DNA of 64,000 bases, from positions 62,001 through 126,000 of the forward strand of contig DASZBX010000007.1 of the NCBI GenBank assembly GCA_035943635.1, given 5' to 3'. This document shows, piece by piece, positions 6,661 to 15,027 of the stretch; position 1 is the first letter of the stretch; each line of letters opens with the position of its first letter. The DNA comes from DASZBX01 sp035943635. Its GTDB lineage: Bacteria > Actinomycetota > Actinomycetes > Streptomycetales > Catenulisporaceae. A program made the position numbers and the translations under genes. The notes beneath the pieces are model-generated. The model had not been told where the DNA came from. It searched no databases and saw only the letters and a list, made by a program, of their open reading frames with translations.

Positions 6661-9399
6661 GTGCGCGGAACACTGCGGGTGTACTTGGGGGCTGCGCCCG
6701 GCGTGGGCAAAACCTACAAGATGCTGGAGGAAGCCCACCGCCGGGTCGAACGCGGCGCGGACGTGGTGATCGCCGTCCTGGAGACGCACGGCCGCCCGCA
6801 CACCGCCGAGATGGCCCGCGGGCTGCCGGTGATCGCGCTGGTCGACCGGTCGTATCGGGACGTCGAGCTGCGGGAGATGGATCTCGACGCGGTTCTGGCC
6901 CGGCGGCCGCAGGTGGCGCTGGTCGATGAGTTGGCGCATACCAACGTGCCCGGCGGCAAGCACGCCAAGCGGTGGCAGGACGTGCAGGACCTGCTCGACA
7001 CCGGGATCGAGGTGATCACCACGGTCAACGTGCAGCATCTGGAGTCGCTGAATGATGTCGTCCAGCGGATCACCGGCGTCCCGCAACGCGAGACCGTGCC
7101 GGATGACGTGGTCCGCTCGGCCGACCAGATCGAGCTGGTCGACATGTCGCCGGAGTCGCTGCGGCGGCGGCTGGCGCATGGGAACGTCTACGCCGCCGAG
7201 AAGGTCGACGCCGCGCTGAGCAACTACTTCCGGGTCGGCAACCTCACCGCGCTGCGCGAACTGGCGCTGCTGTGGGTGGCCGACCGGGTCGACGAGGGGT
7301 TGCAGCGCTACCGGGAGGAACACCGGATCGACCGGGTGTGGGAGGCGCGCGAACGCGTCGTCGTCGCCCTGCCCGGCGGCCCGGCCGGGGAGCTGCTGAT
7401 CCGCCGCGCCGCCCGGATCGTGCAGCGGCTGCGCGGGCCCGGAACGGCCGGCGGGGAACTGCTCGCCGTGCACATCGCCCGCTCCGACGGCCTGGCCGGG
7501 GACACCAGCCCCACCGCGCTGGCCGCGCAGAGGCATCTGGTCGAGTCGCTGGGCGGGAGTTTCCACTCCATCATCGGCGACGACGTACCGCGCGCGCTGC
7601 TGGAGTTCGCGCAGGCGAAGAACGCCACCCAGCTGGTGCTGGGCACATCGCGGCGCAGCCGGGTGAACCGGTTCCTGACCGGCCGGGGGGTCGGCGAGAC
7701 CACGATCATCCGATCGGGTGACATCGACGTGCACATGGTCACCCATCAGGCCCCCGACGAACGCCGCGGACTGCTGCGGCAGATGCTGCCGCCGAACCCG
7801 CTGCGGGTGGCCGCGTGGGGACACGGGCGCTGGCGCGGGCCGACCGCGGCGGTGCTGGTGCCGCCGGTGCTGACGGCGGTACTGATCAACGTGCCCAGGG
7901 GGATCAACCTCACCAGCCAGGTGCTGATCTTTCTGGCGGCGGTCGTTGCCATCGCCCGATTGGGTGGGTTGGTGTCGGCGCTGGTTGCCGCGTTGTGGGG
8001 TTCGTTGCTGGTGAATTACTACTTCATCCCGCCGGTGCATTCGATCACCATTGCCGAGCCGAACAACTCGATCGCGCTGGCCGTATATATCGTGGTCGCG
8101 CTGACTGTGGCGTCGGTTGTGGATTTGGCGATCAAGCAGACCCGGCGGGCGGCGGCTGCCTCCGTCGAGGCGGAGACGCTCAATGCCTTCGCGGTGGCGG
8201 TGCTGCGCGGCGATGAGGCCATTCCGGCGCTGTTGGAGCGGTTCCGGGAGACGTTCGGCATGGCGTCCGTCGCGCTGCTGCAACGTACTGGCCGCGAGGT
8301 CGGTGGCGTTGGCGTCGGCGGTGGTGACGGCTCTGCTTCCGATTTCGGCTCTGCCGCGCCTGATGGGCCGCATCGTCCTGACGAATACAGCGAACCCGCA
8401 CTCTGGACCGTCGTCGCCTCAAGCGGCTCCGATCCCGCCCGCATGCCTGCCGAGGCGGACACCGTCACCCCTGCGGGTCCTGACGGGGTGTTGGCGCTGC
8501 GCGGCCGGGCTTTGCCTGCGGCCGATCAACGCGTGCTCGCCGCGTTCGCCGCCCAGGCCACCGGCGCGCTCGAACGCCGCCGGCTGACCCGCTCCGCGGC
8601 CGCCGCCGCGAGCCTGGCCGCCGCTGACAAGATGCGGACCGCTTTGCTTGCTGCTGTATCGCATGACCTGCGTACTCCGCTGGCGGCCGCGAAGGCGTCC
8701 GTCGGAACGCTGCGCGATGAGGAACTCGAGGTTTCGGCCGAGGATCGCGCGGAGTTGTTGGAGGCTGCGGATGAGTCGTTGGACAAGCTGACGAGGTTGG
8801 TGGAGAACTTGTTGGATTTGTCCCGGCTTCAGGCCGGGGCGGTCAAGCCTCGGTTGGAAGCGCTCGCTGTGGAGGAGATTGCTGCGCGTGCGGTTGACGA
8901 TGTTGTTGAGGCTGGGCGGCGGGTCACGTTGGAACCGGCTGCGTCGGATGTGCCGCTTGCTTTGGCCGATGGGCCGCTGTTGGAGCGGGTGATTGCGAAT
9001 CTGGTCGGGAACGCGATCAAGCACACGCGGACGCCGGTGACGTTGACTGTGTCTGCGTTGGGCGGTCAGGTGGAGGTGCGGGTGATCGATCGGGGGCCTG
9101 GGATTTCGGAGCAGGACCGGGATTTGGTGTTCCGGCCGTTTCAGCGGCTTGGCGATCGGGACAACAGCAGCGGGGTCGGGTTGGGGTTGGCGTTGGCTCG
9201 TGGGCTTACCGAGGTGATGGGTGGGACGCTTACACCTGAGGAGACGCCTGGTGGCGGGGTCACCATGGTGCTGGCGTTGCCTGCGGCGGCGGAGACGGCG
9301 GCGGATGCGGCGACGCTGGTGGCGGCGTTCGAGCTGGGCGGGGTGGATGGTTCAGGCGGTTTGGATAGTGAGAAAGATGACGAGGAGTTGCTCCAGTGA
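6661..9399 (+). CDS. kdpD: KdpD sensor histidine kinase
   Basis: 912 aa, close to the roughly 890-aa family norm. GTG 6661, with GAAGGAG upstream. Domains: N-terminal KdpD ATP-binding domain (1-210; Walker A GAAPGVGKT at 10-18), universal-stress-like domain (about 235-360), four-helix membrane block (about 390-500), a linker, HisKA with phospho-acceptor His668 in SHDLRTPL, then HATPase with N (LVGNAIKHT), D (DRGPGISEQD) and G (GVGLGLALARG) boxes. KdpD senses low K+ or osmotic stress and phosphorylates KdpE to induce the Kdp K+ pump. The 3' half uses far more T/A-ending codons than the 5' half. Its stop overlaps the kdpE start (GTGA). No kdpFABC is present nearby. Confidence 0.95.
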   Translation: MRGTLRVYLGAAPGVGKTYKMLEEAHRRVERGADVVIAVLETHGRPHTAEMARGLPVIALVDRSYRDVELREMDLDAVLARRPQVALVDELAHTNVPGGKHAKRWQDVQDLLDTGIEVITTVNVQHLESLNDVVQRITGVPQRETVPDDVVRSADQIELVDMSPESLRRRLAHGNVYAAEKVDAALSNYFRVGNLTALRELALLWVADRVDEGLQRYREEHRIDRVWEARERVVVALPGGPAGELLIRRAARIVQRLRGPGTAGGELLAVHIARSDGLAGDTSPTALAAQRHLVESLGGSFHSIIGDDVPRALLEFAQAKNATQLVLGTSRRSRVNRFLTGRGVGETTIIRSGDIDVHMVTHQAPDERRGLLRQMLPPNPLRVAAWGHGRWRGPTAAVLVPPVLTAVLINVPRGINLTSQVLIFLAAVVAIARLGGLVSALVAALWGSLLVNYYFIPPVHSITIAEPNNSIALAVYIVVALTVASVVDLAIKQTRRAAAASVEAETLNAFAVAVLRGDEAIPALLERFRETFGMASVALLQRTGREVGGVGVGGGDGSASDFGSAAPDGPHRPDEYSEPALWTVVASSGSDPARMPAEADTVTPAGPDGVLALRGRALPAADQRVLAAFAAQATGALERRRLTRSAAAAASLAAADKMRTALLAAVSHDLRTPLAAAKASVGTLRDEELEVSAEDRAELLEAADESLDKLTRLVENLLDLSRLQAGAVKPRLEALAVEEIAARAVDDVVEAGRRVTLEPAASDVPLALADGPLLERVIANLVGNAIKHTRTPVTLTVSALGGQVEVRVIDRGPGISEQDRDLVFRPFQRLGDRDNSSGVGLGLALARGLTEVMGGTLTPEETPGGGVTMVLALPAAAETAADAATLVAAFELGGVDGSGGLDSEKDDEELLQ

Positions 9400-10094
9400 T
9401 CCGGGTCCTGGTGGTCGACGACGAGCCGCAGCTGCTGCGCGCCCTGCGCATCAACCTGTCTGCGCGGCGGTATGAGGTGGTGGTGGCCGCTGATGGTGCG
9501 GCTGCTTTGGAAGCGGCGGCTCGGCATGTGCCTGACATCGTGGTGCTTGACCTTGGGTTGCCCGATATGGATGGCACGGATGTCATCGCGGGGTTGCGTG
9601 GTTGGACCAAGGTTCCGATTCTTGTGCTGTCTGGGCGCGCTGATGCTTCGGACAAGGTCGATGCTCTGGATGCGGGGGCGGATGACTATGTGACCAAGCC
9701 GTTTTCGATGGATGAGCTTATGGCGCGGTTGCGTGCTTTGCTGCGGCGATCTGAGACGGAGAACGCCGCTGAGCCGCAGGTGATGATCGGGCACTATGAG
9801 GTGGATTTGGCTGCGAAGACGGTTACTCGGATGGATGGTTCGCCTGAGGATGTGCCTGAGGCGGTGCATCTGACGAAGACCGAGTGGGCTGTGTTGGAGG
9901 TTTTGGTGCGCAATCCTGGGCGGTTGGTGTCTGGGAAGCAGCTGCTGCAGCAGGTTTGGGGGCCGGCTTATCAGTCTGAGACCAATTATTTGAGGTTTTA
10001 TTTGGCGAAGCTTCGGCAGAAGCTTGAGCCTGAGCCTTCGCATCCTCGGCAGTTGCTTACTGAGCCGGGTATGGGGTATCGGTTTCAGCCTTAG
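9396..10094 (+). CDS. kdpE: KdpE response regulator
   Basis: 232 aa. Receiver domain (1-115) has the acidic pair Asp8-Asp9, phospho-acceptor Asp52 (VVLDLGLPDMDG) and Lys101 (TKPF); an OmpR-type winged helix follows, ending PGMGYRFQP. It starts at GTG 9396 inside the kdpD stop, so the two are translationally coupled. KdpE-P normally activates kdpFABC; with no pump genes here it must act elsewhere, on a distant kdp operon or other targets. Codon use is rich in T-ending triplets, like the kdpD 3' half. The convergent AhpD-like gene begins its 3' end 68 bp away. Confidence 0.95.
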   Translation: MIRVLVVDDEPQLLRALRINLSARRYEVVVAADGAAALEAAARHVPDIVVLDLGLPDMDGTDVIAGLRGWTKVPILVLSGRADASDKVDALDAGADDYVTKPFSMDELMARLRALLRRSETENAAEPQVMIGHYEVDLAAKTVTRMDGSPEDVPEAVHLTKTEWAVLEVLVRNPGRLVSGKQLLQQVWGPAYQSETNYLRFYLAKLRQKLEPEPSHPRQLLTEPGMGYRFQP

Positions 10095-10162
10095 GCGGGT
10101 GGGCCGTCTTCTTCTGTGCCTCGCTGGAAAGCAAGCCGCCGCCCGCCCTTGTGGATCTTCCC

Positions 10163-10714
10163 TCACCGCCGGCCCTGGGCGTCCAGTTCGGCAAGGTGCG
10201 CATTGAGCGCGATCCATGCGCGCCACGCCTTGGTCGCGCCGAACTGGGCGATGAAGCGCAGAACGGCACGTACGTAGTCGTGGGATGCGCCGGCGCCCAG
10301 CGCCCGGCCGATGTGGATGCGGAACGTGTCGTCCAGCGTCTGGTAGTGCACGTCGACGCTCATAGTCGTGAAGGCGCGCTCGCGGACGCTCAGCGTGTCG
10401 GGGCCGGAGGGGGTGCGCATCCGTGATTGCAGGTCGAAGTACTCGGCGAAGTGCGGGTCCAGGCCACGCAGCTGCGCGCGGACCGGCTCGGGCAGCGGGC
10501 TGGGTGCGGCGCCCGCACCGGTGGTGGTGAGTTCGTCCGCCAGCAGCGCGGACTCGGGCGGCGACCCGTCCGGCTCGATCTCGGCGAGCCGGCCGAGCGC
10601 GTCCAGCGCCGCCTGGTAGCCGCTGTCCGGCCGCGATGCGGCGAAGCCATGAGGAACTGGTCCGCACCGCAGACCAGGCCGAAGCCGAAGCCGCCACCGA
10701 GGGCCCAGCAGCAC
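10163..10714 (-). CDS. Carboxymuconolactone decarboxylase/AhpD-like protein, 5' end doubtful
   Basis: The C-terminal half (RERAFTTMSVDVHYQTLDDT, HIGRALGAGASHDYVRAVL, FGATKAWRAW) is that of the all-helical CMD/AhpD-like family. The redox CxxC of true AhpD is absent, so peroxidase-cofactor activity is unlikely. Family-like sequence begins near DSGYQAALDALGRLAEIE (about 10630). The residues that would precede it, up to the GTG at 10714, are Arg/Leu-rich and overlap a tetR remnant on the other strand, so they look spurious. The natural start was probably lost at a junction near 10640, leaving a 5'-truncated gene. Convergent with kdpE. Confidence 0.6.
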   Translation of the reverse strand: MLLGPRWRLRLRPGLRCGPVPHGFAASRPDSGYQAALDALGRLAEIEPDGSPPESALLADELTTTGAGAAPSPLPEPVRAQLRGLDPHFAEYFDLQSRMRTPSGPDTLSVRERAFTTMSVDVHYQTLDDTFRIHIGRALGAGASHDYVRAVLRFIAQFGATKAWRAWIALNAHLAELDAQGRR

Positions 10715-11115
10715 AACTACGTGCGCGCATCCTGGCCCAATACGGCTGGGCGCAAGCGCATCCCGGTCTCTACAACGTCCTGCACGAAAGCAAGGTCAAC
10801 CGAAGTCCCGGCGTGGCGTTCAAAGAAGTGCTGGCAGAGCGGACCACCGTCGCGATCCAGCGCTGCATCGACGCCGGAGTCGCCCCGCCCGCAGACCCCG
10901 GCACCGTCGCCTTCGATCTGCGGACCGCCAGCGCGGCATACCTGTACAGCACGAGGTTTCGCGACGAGATGTGGCTCCCGGCTGCGCACGGTACCCGGGA
11001 CGAAATTCCTGTGGCGCCGCGCGGCGAAGCTGGCAGAATGTCTGGGTGGACGATCAAGAACCCAACCTCGGCACCGGAGCTCTTCAGGGTGCTGTCACCG
11101 CTGAGCGATCGATGA
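10636..11115 (+). pseudogene. TetR-family regulator remnant (ligand domain only)
   Basis: EELVRTADQAEAEAATEGPA then LRARILAQYGWAQAHPGLYN and VLHESKVNRSPGVAF is the ligand-binding half of a TetR regulator of the WHG type. The roughly 60-residue N-terminal DNA-binding domain that should precede it is missing; upstream sequence belongs to the antisense AhpD-like gene. After DPGTVAFDLRTA the frame loses family character, so the 3' end also looks shifted. The protein cannot bind DNA as it stands. A divergent tetR/CMD pair that lost its shared promoter and both 5' ends in one deletion would produce this arrangement. Confidence 0.7.
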
Positions 11116-11918
11116 TGGCTGACACGACGCGCGCAGCTCGCCGGATGTCGTTCAACGCCGATGCGCTGACCTATAAACGAGGCAGACCACGGTACCCGGA
11201 CGCGGTCTTCGACCTGTTGGCAGAGCGCTGCGGGCTTCGGCCCGGTGCGCGGGTGCTTGAGATCGGTGCCGGTACGGGCCTGGCGACCGAGCCGCTGCTG
11301 GCGGCCGGCGCGGATGTGGTCGCGGTCGAGCCCGGTGAAAGCCTGGCCGCGATCCTCGTCGCCGATCACGCGTGTGACCGGCTGGAGGTCCTCGTCGGCG
11401 ACTTCGAGGAGGTAGACCTGCCAGACGGGTTCGACCTCGCCGTGGCGGCGACAGCGCTGCATTGGCTCGACCCGGCCACTTCGACCGCGAAGATCGCCCG
11501 TGTGGTGCGTCCGGGCGGCTGGCTGGCGCCGTGGTGGAACGAGTTCGGCGACCCCAAGAGGCCGACGCTCTTCCGTGACCGGCTCGATGAGGTCTACCAC
11601 GATCTGCTGCCCGCCGAGACCGGCTACCGGGACAGCCGCTCGCACGTGCTCGACACCGACCGGTGGCGCGGGCAACTGACCGCGGGCGGCTACTTCCAGG
11701 ACGTCTCCGTCGTGATCATCGAATGGAATCAGATCCTGACCGCACAGGCCGCGCGGGATCAATGGTCCACGTTTCCCAACATCGCGGAACTCCCCGCGCC
11801 GGACCGCGAGGAGTTCCTCACTCGCCTCGGTTCGCTCGTCGACGAGTTCGGCGGCCGAGTCGCGGATCCGTGCCTGACGGTCATCTACACCGCTCAACGC
11901 GTCCCAGGCTCACCGTGA
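11112..11918 (+). CDS. Class I SAM-dependent methyltransferase
   Basis: 268 aa from ATG 11112, with a second ATG immediately after at 11115. Motif I is VLEIGAGTGLATEPLLAAGA, followed by an acidic strand end (VVAVEPG), a middle motif FDLAVAATALHWLDP and KIARVVRPGGWLAPWW. This is the generic methyltransferase type-11 fold of small-molecule enzymes; homologues are often annotated only as class I methyltransferases. It overlaps the end of the tetR remnant's reading frame and has no clear ribosome site, so expression may have depended on the lost regulator's transcript. Substrate unknown. Confidence 0.87.
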   Translation: MMADTTRAARRMSFNADALTYKRGRPRYPDAVFDLLAERCGLRPGARVLEIGAGTGLATEPLLAAGADVVAVEPGESLAAILVADHACDRLEVLVGDFEEVDLPDGFDLAVAATALHWLDPATSTAKIARVVRPGGWLAPWWNEFGDPKRPTLFRDRLDEVYHDLLPAETGYRDSRSHVLDTDRWRGQLTAGGYFQDVSVVIIEWNQILTAQAARDQWSTFPNIAELPAPDREEFLTRLGSLVDEFGGRVADPCLTVIYTAQRVPGSP

Positions 11919-12525
11919 CCCACATCCGCAGCGGTCCGGCAGAGTACCCCCGCCCGCCGAACGCGAAGAGCTGTGGGCCACGGCGACCGGAGTCACAGTG
12001 ACAATGTCAGCCGTCACCAGCAGATGACGGCACAGCCGAGGGTGACCAAGGCATGGCGGATGTCGTCGCGGATCTCCCGGCGGATGCGCAAGCGGCGAAA
12101 CCAGTGCAGCAGTAGACGCATGCCGAAAACCCGACCCGACCGTCACCAGGGACCATCGGACCCCGCCACGCACTCGCGGCATTCCCGTACTCACAAAGCC
12201 ACCACACCTCGAAGCAAATCAGACCTCTCCAAAACCACCCCCGGCAATCCCGACCGACCCCCACCGGACCCCCCATCTTCGACCCCAGCAAACCCCCAGG
12301 CCACAAAGCTTTAACCGCAGAACACGATTATGCAACGGACTCAGTGTTCGCATCACGCCACACCCCGAGATCCGAAAAAGTGATCTTCCGGCGAGTCCGC
12401 GTTGCGGCACCAGGCCGTCCGGCGCCGGGCGGAGGGTGCGCGCGTGGGCGGGCCCGGGCGGCCGCACAAGGCGTGCCGCCTGGCAAATCGATCCGTTCGC
12501 ACGGCGGTTAAAACAGGGGACAGCG
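11919..12525. other. Interval with IS debris and leader of the solute-binding gene
   Basis: About 600 bp with no intact gene. A transposase tail lies at 12014-12121 on the minus strand. The Gly/Trp-rich minus-strand frame upstream of it is probably a shadow of IS-flanking DNA. The last 20 bp carry the ribosome site for the lipoprotein gene at 12526. Confidence 0.5.
12014..12121 (-). pseudogene. C-terminal remnant of an IS5-type transposase
   Basis: 35 codons ending at TGA 12014-12016 encode a basic helix (HWFRRLRIRREIRDDI) and the end HALVTLGCAVICW. This matches the conserved C-terminal pattern of IS5-group transposases, which end in a WLxRxRRLRIR..RDDIH..FL.LGCALICW-like block. Nothing upstream continues the transposase, so only the tail survives. 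No inverted repeats or target duplication could be paired. Confidence 0.6.
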
Positions 12526-14364
12526 ATGACCAAGCACCGAGCGCGGCTACTACCCACAGCCGCGTTGTCCACAGCAACAGCACTCGCACTCACTGCCACA
12601 GGATGCGCGAGTTCCGGGCCATCGAGTTCGACTACTCCCAGTTCGGCATTCGGCGCCGGGCTTACGAGCATCGTGAACCAGAGCACGAGCACAAGCGCAA
12701 GCACAGGCGGGACATTGGTATACGACATGGCTTCGACCATCGACTCCGCCGACCCCGGCAACACCTACAACACAGCCAACTGGGACTTCCTGCGCCTCTA
12801 CGACCGGACAGTACTGGCCTACACCCCGACCGCAGGTTCCGCGGGCCTTGCCCTGAAAGGGGATCTGGCCACCGGCCTCGGCTCGCACAACGCCGACATG
12901 ACCCAGTGGACTTACACGATCACGCCGAACGCCACATTCTCCGACGGCACGCCGATCACCACAGCGGACATCAAGTACGCGATCGAGCGAGCCGGCTGGG
13001 GAACGGGACTGGGCCAAGGCCCGACGTACTTCAAGACCCTGATCCAGAACGGCAACGGCTACACCGGCCCGTACAGCGGAACCTCGGCGGCCACTGCGGG
13101 GGTATCCGGCATCCAGACGCCTTCTGCCACAACGATCGTGTTCAACCTGACGCAGCCGTTCGCAGACTTCAACTACCTCATGACACCGCCGGAGACAGCG
13201 CCGGTCGAGCCGTCGAGCGACAAGGGCGCCGACGAGGGCGCCGCCTACCAGCAGCACATGGTGACCTCCGGGCAGTACGCCATCTCGTCGTACTCGGTCG
13301 GCAAGCAGATGGTGCTCCTACCGAACGCGAAGTTCGTCGCAGCCTCGGACCCGAACGGTCTGCACAAAGTGCACGCGAGCAAGATCGTGGTCAACTACGG
13401 CCTCGGGCAGATCGCCGTGGACCAGAACCTTCTGAGCGGCCAGGCCCAAATGGACCTGTCCGGCAGCGGCGTCGACGTGACGGCGCAAGGGCAGATCCTG
13501 GGCGATCCCGTCTTCAAAGCCGACGCCGACTCGGTGCCGGACGGCTTCCAGACCTACCTGGCGATCAACACGACCCTGAGCCCGCTCACCGATCTGGCAT
13601 GCCGACAGTCGATCGAAGAGGCGATCGACAAGGAGACCGTGGTCTCGGCCGCCGGCGGGAACATCGGGGGCGGTGCGGTGGCGACCAACATCCTGCCGCC
13701 GGACAGCACCGGATACGTGCAGTCGGACCTGTACCCGACACCCGGCAACCAAGGAAACCCGGTGCAGGCCAAGTCCCTGTTCACCCAGTGCAAGAGTGAC
13801 ATCGGATCCACCTTCAACCCGGCATTCGACATCGCGACCGTGGAAGCCAGCCAGGATCCCAAGGCCGAGCAGATCGCCGAGACCGTGCAGCGGGATCTGG
13901 ACGAGGTCGGGTTCAACGTGTCGATCGTCCAGTACGCGTCCAACACGATGACCGACGGCAACGCGCCCGGTGCACCCGCCACCGCCGACGCGGGCCGGAT
14001 CGGGTTGACCGTGGTCAGCCGGGATGCGGACTTCCCGACCGGGTACGGGTACATGGAGAACATCCTGACCAGCGCCGGGATCCACACTGCGGGCGGGTCG
14101 ACCAACCTGTCGTTCTGGACCTCCGCGGACTTCAACAGCGATCTGCTCAGTGGCCTGTCGGCGTCCTCGCCGACCGCTTCTGCCGCCGACTACGCGGCCG
14201 CCGATGCGGTGGCGATGAAGCAGGCGGTGATCGTGCCGCTGTTAAACCAGAACGTTCTGATGTACCGGCCCGCGACGGACACCAACGTCACTGTGTCACT
14301 GGCCTATGGGATGTACGACTACAGCATCCTCGGCGCGTCAGCCCCCGCATCCGGGTCGAAGTAG
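12526..14364 (+). CDS. Extracellular solute-binding lipoprotein, family 5 (peptide/nickel type)
   Basis: 612 aa from ATG 12526 with AGGGGA upstream. The signal peptide ends in a lipobox (LALTATGC), followed by a Ser/Thr-rich spacer. The body has the SBP family 5 pattern: LRLYDRTVLAYTP near the start, the WTYTITPNATFSDGTPITTA block, DIKYAIERA, a central YLAINTTLSPLTDLACRQSI region and EQIAETVQRDLDEVGFNV. Family members deliver oligopeptides, nickel or sugars to ABC importers. No permease or ATPase genes accompany it, so it is an orphan that would need a partner encoded elsewhere. It is followed by a strong hairpin. Confidence 0.92.
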   Translation: MTKHRARLLPTAALSTATALALTATGCASSGPSSSTTPSSAFGAGLTSIVNQSTSTSASTGGTLVYDMASTIDSADPGNTYNTANWDFLRLYDRTVLAYTPTAGSAGLALKGDLATGLGSHNADMTQWTYTITPNATFSDGTPITTADIKYAIERAGWGTGLGQGPTYFKTLIQNGNGYTGPYSGTSAATAGVSGIQTPSATTIVFNLTQPFADFNYLMTPPETAPVEPSSDKGADEGAAYQQHMVTSGQYAISSYSVGKQMVLLPNAKFVAASDPNGLHKVHASKIVVNYGLGQIAVDQNLLSGQAQMDLSGSGVDVTAQGQILGDPVFKADADSVPDGFQTYLAINTTLSPLTDLACRQSIEEAIDKETVVSAAGGNIGGGAVATNILPPDSTGYVQSDLYPTPGNQGNPVQAKSLFTQCKSDIGSTFNPAFDIATVEASQDPKAEQIAETVQRDLDEVGFNVSIVQYASNTMTDGNAPGAPATADAGRIGLTVVSRDADFPTGYGYMENILTSAGIHTAGGSTNLSFWTSADFNSDLLSGLSASSPTASAADYAAADAVAMKQAVIVPLLNQNVLMYRPATDTNVTVSLAYGMYDYSILGASAPASGSK

Positions 14365-14409
14365 CCATGCAGAGCCCAAGCGCGCAGCCGGAGTAGCGAC
14401 ACAGACAGC

Positions 14410-14438
14410 GGCCGTGCCCGGTCGAACCGGGCACGGCC
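14410..14438 (+). terminator. Strong hairpin after solute-binding gene
   Basis: GGCCGTGCCCGGT and its exact reverse complement ACCGGGCACGGCC enclose a 3-base loop, 45 bp after the stop at 14364. There is no T-tract, as is usual for high-GC actinobacterial terminators. Confidence 0.75.
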
Positions 14439-15027
14439 AAAGCACCGTCGATCAAGGGGCGTCATAGCGGTGAACGGCCAGTGAAACTACGTGCCATACA
14501 TCACCACCCCCAGCATGAACGCCTATGAACCCGCACATGTAACCGCACGTGTTGTCGCCGCCCACGTGCACACTACCCCTGCGTATGGAGCAACGCCGAT
14601 GCCGCCGAACCGGTCACGATTCGGCTTCTCGGTTTGACTTGCGCAGAGGACTTAAGGGATGCTGAGCGTGGTCAACTTGCCACAGTTGCGCAATCTCGCG
14701 TCGTGGCAACCGCGCGACGTCAAGGCGTCACGGTCGAGGGGAGGCGAACGATGGAACCTGGAAGTCCGAGTCATAGTACGGGCAGTGTCTCGAAACAGTC
14801 CGTCGACGCGTTCCACCCCCTGAGCACCGTCCTATGCCTTGCCAACCCCGGCGTGCGCACCCTGTAACAGCAGTCTGCTGACAGGGCTCTGGGTATTTCC
14901 CGCGTACGCCCCTGCCATTCCGCGTGCCCATCTGGTCATGTCAATCGCTTGAACAGCTATATCCTGCCGCGCGAGGTCGCGGTTGTTCTGGCGTGGCCAT
15001 GTGGTGTGCGCGGCGGAAGGATGCGCC
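14439..15027. other. Gene-free interval before Nramp-type gene
   Basis: Less GC-rich than the surroundings. A 50-codon frame beginning ATG 14659 has no recognisable content and no proper ribosome spacing. The last bases contain GGAAGGA (15014-15020), the ribosome site of the transporter. I see no riboswitch or other named element. Confidence 0.4.

Noticed and set aside
12007..12306. Gly/Trp-rich 99-codon frame on the minus strand
   Set aside because: It overlaps the transposase tail in another frame and looks like a shadow of IS-flanking DNA.
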